5,937 nucleotides of DNA from Bacteroidota bacterium (GTDB taxonomy: Bacteria > Bacteroidota > Bacteroidia > Flavobacteriales_F > PHOS-HE28): assembly GCA_023430945.1 (NCBI GenBank), contig JAEYYE010000163.1:1-5937 (forward strand). The letters run 5' to 3'. Both the position numbers and the translations under genes were made by a program. Below the pieces are notes generated by a model. That model did no database searches, was not told the DNA's origin, and was given only the letters and a program-made list of their open reading frames with translations. This document shows positions 1-5,664 of the stretch, piece after piece (position 1 is the stretch's first letter; every line of letters begins with the position of its first letter).

Positions 1-1
1 T

Positions 2-454
2 CGCTACAAGCCGATCGGTTCGATCTCCTATGCACCGGCGGATGCCACCGATCTGCCTTTTGCGGATGCATCGTTCGACCTCGTCTTCTTCAAAAGTGTG
101 ATCGGTGCTTTGGGTTCAAAAGAGAGGCAGAAGAAGGCGATCGAAGAGATCCACCGTGTATTGAGGCCGGGCGGGAAACTCTTGTTCGCGGAGAACCTTC
201 AAGGAACAAAGCTGCACTCCTGGCTACGCAGGAAGTTCATTCCGTGGAATACCTACTGGCGCTACCTGCACCCGATCCGCGATCGGGATCTGTTCGTGCA
301 TTTCAGTGAATTCCATGAACGGTCGATCGGACTTTCGGCGAACCTCGGTCGTAGCGAAGCGCAACGAGATCTGCTGGCACGTTTCGATCGCGCGATCGAA
401 CCTATCGTCCCGATCGGCTGGCGGGAGATCTGGATCGGTGTGGCCGTGAAATGA
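2..454 (+). CDS. Class I SAM-dependent methyltransferase, C-terminal part (5' end outside window)
   Basis: The frame is open from base 2 with no start, so the gene begins upstream; 150 residues are visible up to the TGA at 452-454. A GTG at 98 could be read as a start, but the residues before it already match the family. Seen: an acidic-loop segment DATDLPFADASFDLV (about visible residues 14-28), matching motif II and the following strand of Methyltransf_11 proteins. It is followed by IHRVLRPGGKLLFAE (about 54-68), the typical helix, PGG turn and strand of motif III. The SAM-binding glycine-rich motif I would lie in the missing N-terminal part. The tail (WNTYWRYLHPIRDRDLF and onward) is less conserved and probably sets the substrate, which cannot be told from sequence; small molecules, quinones, lipids or glycans are all possible. 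It is probably cytoplasmic. It converges on the lipoprotein gene with only 9 bp between the stops. Family assignment is firm, function is not. Confidence 0.85.
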   Translation, partial: RYKPIGSISYAPADATDLPFADASFDLVFFKSVIGALGSKERQKKAIEEIHRVLRPGGKLLFAENLQGTKLHSWLRRKFIPWNTYWRYLHPIRDRDLFVHFSEFHERSIGLSANLGRSEAQRDLLARFDRAIEPIVPIGWREIWIGVAVK

Positions 455-463
455 ACCTTGTGA

Positions 464-853
464 TCACTCGCGTGAGCGATCCACTTCGCGAACGATCCGG
501 CCATTCTCGTAATGGAGTTCGCGATACACCTGGCCGTCCGGCGAATAATCATAATGCACACCGTGCTCCACGCCGTTCTGCCAGTTCTCCACGAATTTGA
601 TCGTGCCGTTCTCGTAATAATATTTCCATGTTCCGTGTTCCACGCCATTTTCGAACTGGCCCACGTATTCCAACTGGCCGTTCGGGTAATAGACCTTCTC
701 CATCACCTTTACAGCTTCCTCGCCCTTTCCTTTCATGTAGATCACCACTTCAGGCTTGCCGTTGGGGTGCGAGGCAGCCACGTATTTCTTCGTGGAACAG
801 CCTGCGAGAAGGAGCACCACGAGCAATACGGTGAGCAGGCGGGCTGGCAGCAT
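464..853 (-). CDS. MORN_2/YwqK-type repeat lipoprotein
   Basis: A 129-residue protein with a lipoprotein signal peptide: basic start (MLPAR), hydrophobic run from about residue 6 to 16, and lipobox L16-A17-G18-C19. It should therefore be lipidated at Cys19 and anchored in a membrane, probably the outer membrane. The mature part carries repeats of the MORN_2 type found in proteins annotated as 'YwqK family antitoxin'. NG or DG turns fall at 58-59, 82-83 and 106-107, an exact 24-residue period, with repeated G-x-x-E-H-G segments at 70-74 and 94-98. A more diverged copy surrounds N31-G32. No toxin partner is nearby, so the antitoxin name from this family should not be taken literally. The molecular role is unknown; MORN_2 repeats form beta-hairpin sheets thought to serve binding. 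It lies 39 bp downstream of the TonB-dependent receptor on the same strand, so co-transcription is plausible. The ATG at 853 is the only start that keeps a complete signal peptide. No clear ribosome binding site is seen. Confidence 0.85.
   Translation of the reverse strand: MLPARLLTVLLVVLLLAGCSTKKYVAASHPNGKPEVVIYMKGKGEEAVKVMEKVYYPNGQLEYVGQFENGVEHGTWKYYYENGTIKFVENWQNGVEHGVHYDYSPDGQVYRELHYENGRIVREVDRSRE
494..691 (-). repeat. Tandem 72-bp (24-codon) MORN_2 repeat units within the lipoprotein gene
   Basis: Three successive units start at codons 55, 79 and 103; the last is partial. They are recognisable in the DNA: CCGTG(C/T)TCCACGCC occurs at 561-574 and again at 633-646, exactly 72 bp apart on the plus strand. 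Divergence between copies is moderate, so this looks like an old internal duplication kept as protein repeats, not a recent slippage tract. Confidence 0.75.
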
Positions 854-892
854 GGCGGCTAATTTAGATGAAACGCACCGACCGATCCGCAG

Positions 893-3415
893 TTAGAACC
901 ACGCGATCAATTTCAGGTTGAACCTTCGCGGTGTGAGGAAATCGGGGATCGAATAATACCGGCCGCTCACATCGGTCACCCAGGTGTGATCGATCGTATT
1001 GTCGATGTTCAGCAGGTTGAACACTTCCAGGCTGAGCCACATGTTGTGGATCCCTTTCAGGAATGCGGGTTTGCGCTGGCCTTCGGCACCAATGAACTGT
1101 TTGCTGAAACCGATATCCACGCGGCGGTAGATGCTCGTGCGCAACGTATCGCTGAACCGATCGAAGTTGGGCGGACCGAACGGCAGGCCGGTGCCGAACA
1201 CCAGGTTCAGGTGTACTTTGAACGTGGGCCAGCGGGGCATTTCATCCTGGAAGAACAGGGCGAAGTTCACCCGTTGATCGGTCGGTCGCGGAATGTATCC
1301 TGGCCGGATCAGCGTACTATCGATCGCCACTTGATCGAACGTATAACCGGGGTAGATCACATCACCGGCCTCGTTGTATCGCACGTAGTATTGATCGTCG
1401 GTGATGTCCTCCTGGATCGTCATCACACTTGCGCCGACCCAGCTTTCGATCCCTTCGATGAACTCGCCGTTCAGCTTCATGTCGATCCCCGTGGCGAAGC
1501 CTCTGGCGTTGTTCGTTCCGTAATACCTGATCCGGATGTTGTCGACCTCATAAGGTATCAGGTCGTTCAGTTGTTTGTAGTAGAGTTCGGTGGTGAGCTT
1601 GAATGGCCGGTCCCAGAATTTCAACCGGCGATCCATCCCGAGCAGGAAATGGATGCTGTGCTGCGCCCGGATGTCCGGGTTCAACGTGCCGTCCATGCGC
1701 CGCACTTCGCGGTAGAACGGTGGTTGATAGTACGATCCGGTGGCGAACCAGAAGCTGTAGTCGCGCGGAATGGTGTCTCCGTTCGCATCGATCGTTGTCC
1801 AGCCCGGGTTGAAGGTGAGCCGAATACGCGGGCTCACCGTGCTCTGGCCATTGAATGTCCAATGCTGGCCGCGCACGCCTGCGATCAACGTCCACCACCG
1901 ATCCTCGCGATCGCTTTCCCAGCGCCATGTGTTCTGCACATAGGCCGAAGCACGGATGCTTTCCATGTTGAGCCGGCTCTTCAGCACATAGTTCAACTCA
2001 AGATCGTCGCCCTGGTTCAGTGGAATGCTGTAGCCTGCGGAATCGATCAGGTTCCATTCGCTCAATTTGTCGTTGATCAATTCCGACTTCACATCGGCGC
2101 CCCATTGCAGGTACTGATCGCCATGCTGGTGGAACCCTTTGTGCGCGAACGAATACACGGTCGCATCAAGATCATTGCGGGCATGATCGAGCGATCCACC
2201 CACACCGAGGTTGCGCACCACTTCGCCGAATTGATCGCTGCCGAGATCGCGTTCCAATTCATCGAGGTAATATTCCGCGAGCACATCGAAACGTTCCGTC
2301 TCGAATGTCTTGAAAGAACTCAAGGTGAATTTCAAAAGCGTGTTCCGTGTGGCCTGTACATTCAGGTTGAAAGCCCCGAAATACGTTTGGAATTGCGTTA
2401 CCTCCTGGCCTTCGAAGTAGACAGTGAAGCGAAGCGCCTGGTTGAAGGTCCCGAATTCCGTTTCACGGTTCTGTGGAACAAGTCCGTAGCGATTGCTGGA
2501 ATAAAGACCCAGGAATCCGAGTTCGATATTATCGGTGATATCGTACGTCCAATAGCTCTGCAGATCGGTGTACACCGGCCGGTATTCGCCCTGCGTGTCC
2601 GATCCGGAAAGCAGCAACTGGTTCACACGATGTCGGAAACCCGTGATGTGGCGCAGTCTTTTCTTCATCATCGCATCTTCCACATGCACTGCGCCGCCCA
2701 GCAGGCCGATCATCGCGCTTCCGCCGAACTGGCGGGGGCGTTTGTACTGGATGTCCAGCACGCTGCTCATCTTGTCTCCATAGCGTGCTTCGAAACCGCC
2801 TGCACTGAATTCCAGCCGCTCGATCATATCCGGGTTCGGAAAGCTCAAGCCTTCCTGCTGACCGGCACGTACGAGAAAGGGCCGATAAACTTCAATGTCG
2901 TTAACGTACACCAGGTTCTCATCGAAGTTGCCGCCACGGACGCTGTAGCCGCTTGAAAGTTCGTTGCGCATCATCACGCCGATCTGTCCCTGCAGCAGCG
3001 ATTCCACCCCGCCGAGCGGCGATGGATTGAATCGCGTGAGCCGCGGATCGATCGGTTCAACTCCGCGTTCGCGCTGGCGCCGCGTGCCTTCCACTTCAAC
3101 CTGTTTAAGCGTATGCAGCCTGAGGCTCACATCGATCTTGCGCTCTTCGCCGGCCTGCAGTTCGATCCGCTCGGTCCAGGGCAGAAGTCCGGCGAAACTG
3201 TATCGGATCTCGATCGGTCTTTCCGCCGGAACGATCAGTTCATACCGGCCATTGGGATCTGCAGTAGTTCCTATGCTGTCTTGAAGTATGATAACCGTTG
3301 CGCTCGGCAATGTGTTGCCAAGTTCATCCTTGATCTGCCCGCGAATGGTGGCCGTCTGGCCGATCGCTTCGATCGATAGCGAGAGTAAAAGGAGGAAGAT
3401 CAGTCTGCGCTGCAT
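893..3415 (-). CDS. TonB-dependent outer-membrane receptor with N-terminal carboxypeptidase-regulatory-like domain
   Basis: An 840-residue receptor. Residues 1-20 form a Sec signal peptide (MQRR, then a Leu-rich core, cleavage likely after the Gln at 20). Residues about 22-98 fit a CarboxypepD_reg-like beta-sandwich (TIRGQIKDELGNTLPSATV, then DPNGRYEL). A short VEVEG stretch at 106-110 may be the TonB box. The plug domain spans about 120-225, with the diagnostic YSVRGGNFDENLVYVNDIEVY at 157-177 and the GGFEARYGDKMSSVLDI segment at 206-222. The rest is a barrel of alternating aromatic strands ending in Phe840, the usual outer-membrane beta-barrel C-terminal signal. The segment around 578-670 (NPDIRAQHSIHFLLG, then PYEVDNIRIRYYG) resembles a receptor family widespread in Bacteroidota. 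It would import a scarce ligand using TonB-ExbBD energy. The ligand is unknown: no SusD-like partner, siderophore or B12 gene is adjacent, and at 840 residues it is shorter than typical SusC. No riboswitch or clear ribosome binding site precedes it. Confidence 0.95.
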   Translation of the reverse strand: MQRRLIFLLLLSLSIEAIGQTATIRGQIKDELGNTLPSATVIILQDSIGTTADPNGRYELIVPAERPIEIRYSFAGLLPWTERIELQAGEERKIDVSLRLHTLKQVEVEGTRRQRERGVEPIDPRLTRFNPSPLGGVESLLQGQIGVMMRNELSSGYSVRGGNFDENLVYVNDIEVYRPFLVRAGQQEGLSFPNPDMIERLEFSAGGFEARYGDKMSSVLDIQYKRPRQFGGSAMIGLLGGAVHVEDAMMKKRLRHITGFRHRVNQLLLSGSDTQGEYRPVYTDLQSYWTYDITDNIELGFLGLYSSNRYGLVPQNRETEFGTFNQALRFTVYFEGQEVTQFQTYFGAFNLNVQATRNTLLKFTLSSFKTFETERFDVLAEYYLDELERDLGSDQFGEVVRNLGVGGSLDHARNDLDATVYSFAHKGFHQHGDQYLQWGADVKSELINDKLSEWNLIDSAGYSIPLNQGDDLELNYVLKSRLNMESIRASAYVQNTWRWESDREDRWWTLIAGVRGQHWTFNGQSTVSPRIRLTFNPGWTTIDANGDTIPRDYSFWFATGSYYQPPFYREVRRMDGTLNPDIRAQHSIHFLLGMDRRLKFWDRPFKLTTELYYKQLNDLIPYEVDNIRIRYYGTNNARGFATGIDMKLNGEFIEGIESWVGASVMTIQEDITDDQYYVRYNEAGDVIYPGYTFDQVAIDSTLIRPGYIPRPTDQRVNFALFFQDEMPRWPTFKVHLNLVFGTGLPFGPPNFDRFSDTLRTSIYRRVDIGFSKQFIGAEGQRKPAFLKGIHNMWLSLEVFNLLNIDNTIDHTWVTDVSGRYYSIPDFLTPRRFNLKLIAWF

Positions 3416-3432
3416 CCGAAGTGGTGGGATAA

Positions 3433-3467
3433 CGGATCGGGCTGGAGCGAAGTATGATCGGATCGGG
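3433..3467. repeat. Pair of 9-bp direct repeats CGGATCGGG upstream of the receptor gene
   Basis: CGGATCGGG occurs at 3433-3441 and 3459-3467, start to start 26 bp, within the 69-bp gap between the receiver-like gene and the receptor gene. With TGATCGG overlapping the second copy and a further GATC at 3471-3474, the gap holds four GATC sites in 40 bp. It may be an operator or simply part of the window-wide GATC enrichment. Confidence 0.45.
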
Positions 3468-3484
3468 AAAGATCCACCGCGAGC

Positions 3485-3766
3485 TCAACCAAGCGCTTCG
3501 GCGATGTTGGTGGGAAGCGATCCGGGGCCTGCGAAATGTTCGAGCACGAGCACACCGATGCCGGCGCAATATTCCTTCAATCTGTTGCGCGCTTCATCCT
3601 CCACGCCACCGCCGATCACCAACAATTTCGGCTCGCCCCTGCGCAGTTCCTCCATCAGCTTGTGCTCATCCATGAAACCATCCGCCTTCATGCCAGCGGC
3701 CGCTAACTGCTGGGCCACCAATGTCATCATCGCGGCATTGCGCCCGAAATAATAGATCCCATCCAT
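3485..3766 (-). CDS. Small conserved-looking protein with receiver-like (CheY-like) fold, no phosphoacceptor
   Basis: A 93-residue soluble protein. The reading frame stays open upstream to 3949, but that extension runs antisense into mazG and is Arg/Ser-rich junk. I chose the ATG at 3766, where the sequence becomes protein-like (MDGIYYFGRNAAMMTLVAQQ). The pattern is alternating strand and helix: strand GIYYFG (3-8), helix 10-24, strand KADGF (27-31), helix 34-43, strand KLLVIGGG (47-54), helix VEDEARNRLKEYC (55-67), strand GVLVLEHF (71-78) and a last helix. That order resembles a response-regulator receiver. However, there is no acidic pair after strand 1, and GGG (52-54) replaces the phosphoacceptor Asp after strand 3. 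I infer a degenerate receiver, a type I recall among uncharacterised Bacteroidota proteins; function unknown. It is divergent from mazG and 69 bp upstream of the receptor gene on the same strand, so it could be the first gene of that leftward cluster. Confidence 0.7.
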   Translation of the reverse strand: MDGIYYFGRNAAMMTLVAQQLAAAGMKADGFMDEHKLMEELRRGEPKLLVIGGGVEDEARNRLKEYCAGIGVLVLEHFAGPGSLPTNIAEALG

Positions 3767-3773
3767 CGGAGGG

Positions 3774-3781
3774 CGAAAATA
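3774..3781 (-). promoter_or_regulatory. Candidate -7 element (TATTTTCG) for the receiver-like gene
   Basis: On the minus strand TATTTTCG lies 7 nt before the ATG at 3766 and matches the Bacteroidota -7 consensus TAnnTTTG at 7 of 8 positions. No TTTG -33 element is evident at the right distance. If real, the transcript would be almost leaderless. This is weak evidence from one box. Confidence 0.3.
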
Positions 3782-3820
3782 ACCGGATCCATCGATCGGG
3801 AGGATCATGGGCAGGCTGCA

Positions 3821-3828
3821 TACTTTCG
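3821..3828 (+). promoter_or_regulatory. Candidate -7 element (TACTTTCG) for mazG
   Basis: TACTTTCG lies 5 nt before the ATG at 3834 and matches TAnnTTTG at 7 of 8 positions. It mirrors the similar box on the other strand of the same divergent gap. A promoter here would exclude the alternative mazG start at 3807 and support the one at 3834. No -33 partner is seen, so confidence is low. Confidence 0.3.
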
Positions 3829-3833
3829 GCGTC

Positions 3834-4622
3834 ATGAAAACCGATCCGCGCGCCACGGCCTTTCTGCGTTTATTGAAGATCATGGACGAACTGCGTGAAC
3901 AGTGCCCCTGGGATCGCAAACAGACCATGGCCACGTTGCGGCCGCTCACGATCGAGGAGACCTACGAACTGGGTGATGCGATCCTTCGCAACGACGTGCA
4001 GGAAGTGAAGAAGGAACTCGGCGATCTTCTGCTGCACATGGTTTTCTATGCGAAGATCGCGAGCGAGACCGGCGCGTTCGATATAACGGATGTGTTGAAC
4101 GCGATCTGCGACAAGTTGATCCACCGCCACCCGCATATCTATGGTGACGTGAAAGTGAAGGATGAAGATGAAGTGAAGGCGAATTGGGAAAAGATCAAGC
4201 TGGAGGAGAAGGCCCGATCGGGCGGAAGGAGCACTGTGCTCGAAGGGGTTCCCAAAGGTTTGCCTTCATTGGTCAAAGCCATCCGCATACAGGACAAGGC
4301 GCGCGGCGTGGGATTCGATTGGGAGAACAAGGATCAGGTATGGGAGAAGGTGAACGAGGAGCTTGGTGAATTGAAGCGCGAGGTGGATCTGGGATCGGAG
4401 AAGCAGGCTGAGGAACTGGGCGATGTCATGTTCAGCCTGGTGAACTACGCGCGTTTTCTCGGCATCGATCCAGATGAAGCCCTGGAGCGGACCAACCGGA
4501 AGTTCATCAGCCGCTTCAATTACATGGAGACCAAGATCAGGGACGAGGGCAGGAAGTTCGGGGAAATGAGCCTGCAGGAAATGGAGGTGTACTGGCAACA
4601 GGCGAAGCGGGCCGGCCACTGA
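3834..4622 (+). CDS. mazG: Nucleoside triphosphate pyrophosphohydrolase MazG
   Basis: MazG hydrolyses (d)NTPs to the monophosphate and pyrophosphate. It is a cytoplasmic house-cleaning enzyme; in E. coli it also affects (p)ppGpp-linked stress survival. From the ATG at 3834 the protein has 262 residues, close to the 263 of E. coli MazG, and starts with the family-typical FLRLLKIMDELREQCPWDRKQT (10-31). Both tandem MazG domains keep the metal-binding acids: EExxE at 41-45 with ExxD at 61-64, and EExxE at 175-179 with ExxD at 194-197. Between them are the conserved HRHPHIYGDV (97-106), WEKIKLEEK (118-126) and LEGVPKGLPSLVKAIRIQDKARGVGFDW (136-163). An in-frame ATG at 3807 adds nine residues and has GGGAGG at 3798-3803, but only 3 nt before the start. 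I prefer 3834 from family alignment and the candidate promoter box. No mazEF toxin-antitoxin genes adjoin it, so the E. coli operon arrangement is absent. Confidence 0.95.
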   Translation: MKTDPRATAFLRLLKIMDELREQCPWDRKQTMATLRPLTIEETYELGDAILRNDVQEVKKELGDLLLHMVFYAKIASETGAFDITDVLNAICDKLIHRHPHIYGDVKVKDEDEVKANWEKIKLEEKARSGGRSTVLEGVPKGLPSLVKAIRIQDKARGVGFDWENKDQVWEKVNEELGELKREVDLGSEKQAEELGDVMFSLVNYARFLGIDPDEALERTNRKFISRFNYMETKIRDEGRKFGEMSLQEMEVYWQQAKRAGH

Positions 4623-4788
4623 TCGGGTATGCAACGTGAAGGGCACTCCCCAAGAACCTACTGTGGATCCTCCCCATTTCCACGCTCGAAAAGCTAATTG
4701 ATCGGCGGATAGCCAGGTTAAGCGAGATACGATTTCGATGGAAGGTTACGTTGGTTAGATGAACACGGCGTTTCCTTCGATGGATCCA

Positions 4789-4817
4789 TTGAGAATTTTT
4801 CGCTGGCAATGTTTTTG
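4789..4817 (+). promoter_or_regulatory. Candidate Bacteroidota-type promoter for the kinase/regulator pair
   Basis: TTG at 4789-4791 (-33 type), an 18-nt spacer, then TGTTTTTG at 4810-4817, which matches the -7 consensus TAnnTTTG at 7 of 8 positions. It sits in the most AT-rich patch of the gap, 19 nt before the ATG at 4837. The transcript would begin around 4822 with a very short leader. Spacing and placement fit, but the A in the box is missing. Confidence 0.4.
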
Positions 4818-4823
4818 ATTGCT

Positions 4824-4828
4824 GAGGA
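4824..4828 (+). promoter_or_regulatory. Shine-Dalgarno-like GAGGA deciding the kinase start
   Basis: GAGGA lies 8 nt upstream of the ATG at 4837, good spacing for a ribosome binding site. It lies inside the frame that would follow a TTG start at 4819, so it argues for 4837. Other genes in the window lack such a site. Confidence 0.45.
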
Positions 4829-4836
4829 CCGCTCGA

Positions 4837-5664
4837 ATGTCTTCGGCCCAGCCATACAACAGATTGCCCGATCCAACCAACAATAGCGGCAATACCAACC
4901 CGATCTGGGCTGCACCCCATCTTGCACATTCCCGTGCAAAGGAGCCGGAAAGCATCGCCTATGCGCTTGAGCAACAGCGCAAGGACGACTTCCTGAGCAT
5001 GGCGAGCCATGAATTGAAGACCCCGATCTCCACCTTGAAGGCTTTCCTGCAATTGGTGAGCGATGGAGATGGTCCGGAAGCGGTGGTATCGAAAGCCCAT
5101 CTCAAGAAAATGGTCGATCAGGTGGATCGGCTTACGCGCCTTGTCACCGACTTGCTTGAAGTTTCGAAGATCCAAAAGGGGGAGATCGAGTTCGAAAAGG
5201 GGAATGTGGATGTGGATGCACTTGTGAATGAAGTGCTTGCGGAAGCACGCTTGCGGCACACCTCACACCAATTCATCCTCAGCGGCACGGCTGGCTGCAA
5301 GATCACCGGGGATCGGGCGCGCCTGGGGCAGGCGCTCACCGAATTGCTGAACAATGCGGTGAAGTTCTCGCCCAATTCCGATCTCATCGAAGTGAACGTG
5401 GGTTGCCGGGCCGATGTGGTGAATATCACCGTGCAGGACCATGGGATCGGGCTTCACTCGGCCGATCAGGATAAGATCTTCGAACGGTATTTCAGGGTAT
5501 TGAAGGATCCAGCGAAACCGTTCCCCGGGCTTGGGGTCGGCTTGTATATCGTGAGCGAGATCGTTCGTCACCATCAAGGCAAGGTGCTGGTCTCCAGTGA
5601 AGCAGGAGAGGGAGCAGCGTTCACGCTATCGTTACCAGTTCAACCGGTGGGAACGGATGGGTAG
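4837..5664 (+). CDS. Soluble sensor histidine kinase (HisKA + HATPase_c) lacking a recognisable sensor domain
   Basis: A 275-residue kinase. Residues 1-46 are rich in Pro, Asn and Ser with no membrane segment or PAS pattern, then a short helix (ALEQQRKDDF, 43-52) enters the dimerisation domain. The H-box is at 57-63 (SHELKTP) with His58 as the autophosphorylation site. The HATPase_c domain shows an N-box ELLNNAVKFS (169-178; Asn173), G1 box DHGIGL (201-206), F-box IFERYF (214-219) and G2 box GLGVGLYIV (231-239). All catalytic motifs are intact, so it should bind ATP and phosphorylate a partner in the cytoplasm. Start choice: a TGA at 4816-4818 closes the frame upstream; TTG 4819 is possible but ATG 4837 has a ribosome binding site. 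The stop overlaps the next gene by 8 bp, marking the response regulator as cognate partner. Signal and target are unknown; a separate sensor protein could deliver the input. Confidence 0.95.
   Translation: MSSAQPYNRLPDPTNNSGNTNPIWAAPHLAHSRAKEPESIAYALEQQRKDDFLSMASHELKTPISTLKAFLQLVSDGDGPEAVVSKAHLKKMVDQVDRLTRLVTDLLEVSKIQKGEIEFEKGNVDVDALVNEVLAEARLRHTSHQFILSGTAGCKITGDRARLGQALTELLNNAVKFSPNSDLIEVNVGCRADVVNITVQDHGIGLHSADQDKIFERYFRVLKDPAKPFPGLGVGLYIVSEIVRHHQGKVLVSSEAGEGAAFTLSLPVQPVGTDG

Larger units (their letters stand above)
4623..4836. other. Non-coding interval between mazG and the histidine kinase gene
   Basis: About 214 bp with no convincing gene. The only rightward ATG-initiated frames are tiny (ATG at 4629, 22 codons; ATG at 4759, 19 codons), and the minus-strand frames crossing it are shadows. 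It holds a 10-bp palindrome ATGGATCCAT (4780-4789), an AT-richer patch at 4789-4820 with the candidate kinase promoter, and four GATC sites. No stem-loop followed by a T-run was found after mazG, so I cannot place a terminator. Confidence 0.6.

Noticed and set aside
460..475. GTGATCAC palindrome and TCAC-TCGC-GTGA mini-hairpin at the convergent gene ends, as a bidirectional terminator
   Set aside because: The stem is only 4 bp, inside the coding end of the lipoprotein gene, and no T-run follows on either strand.
464..853. Antitoxin function for the MORN lipoprotein
   Set aside because: The family label exists, but no toxin-like gene is adjacent and the protein is exported as a lipoprotein, which does not fit a classical cytosolic antitoxin.
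2249..2562. 314-bp stretch without any GATC inside the receptor gene
   Set aside because: With about 120 sites at a mean spacing near 48 bp, one gap of this length is not strongly improbable, and codon composition there looks like the rest of the gene.
986..2956. 656-codon open frame on the plus strand opposite the TonB receptor
   Set aside because: It is in exact codon register with the receptor (each codon is the reverse complement of a receptor codon), so it stays open simply because TTA, CTA and TCA codons are avoided there. The translation is His/Val/Arg/Glu-rich with no domain or motif.
3807..3833. Earlier ATG for mazG at 3807 with GGGAGG nearby
   Set aside because: The spacing to the ATG is only 3 nt, the nine added residues do not fit the family N-terminus, and a promoter-like box lies between the two starts. 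Not excluded.
3767..3949. Upstream extension of the receiver-like frame to 3949
   Set aside because: It runs antisense through the mazG start region and gives an Arg/Ser-rich sequence without family features. The protein-like part begins at the ATG at 3766.
4629..4697. 22-codon frame from ATG 4629 after mazG
   Set aside because: Too short, no ribosome binding site, Ser/Pro-rich translation without features.
4718..4955. Minus-strand frames of 66-73 codons across the kinase gene start
   Set aside because: They overlap the well-supported kinase gene in the antisense direction and show no recognisable protein features.
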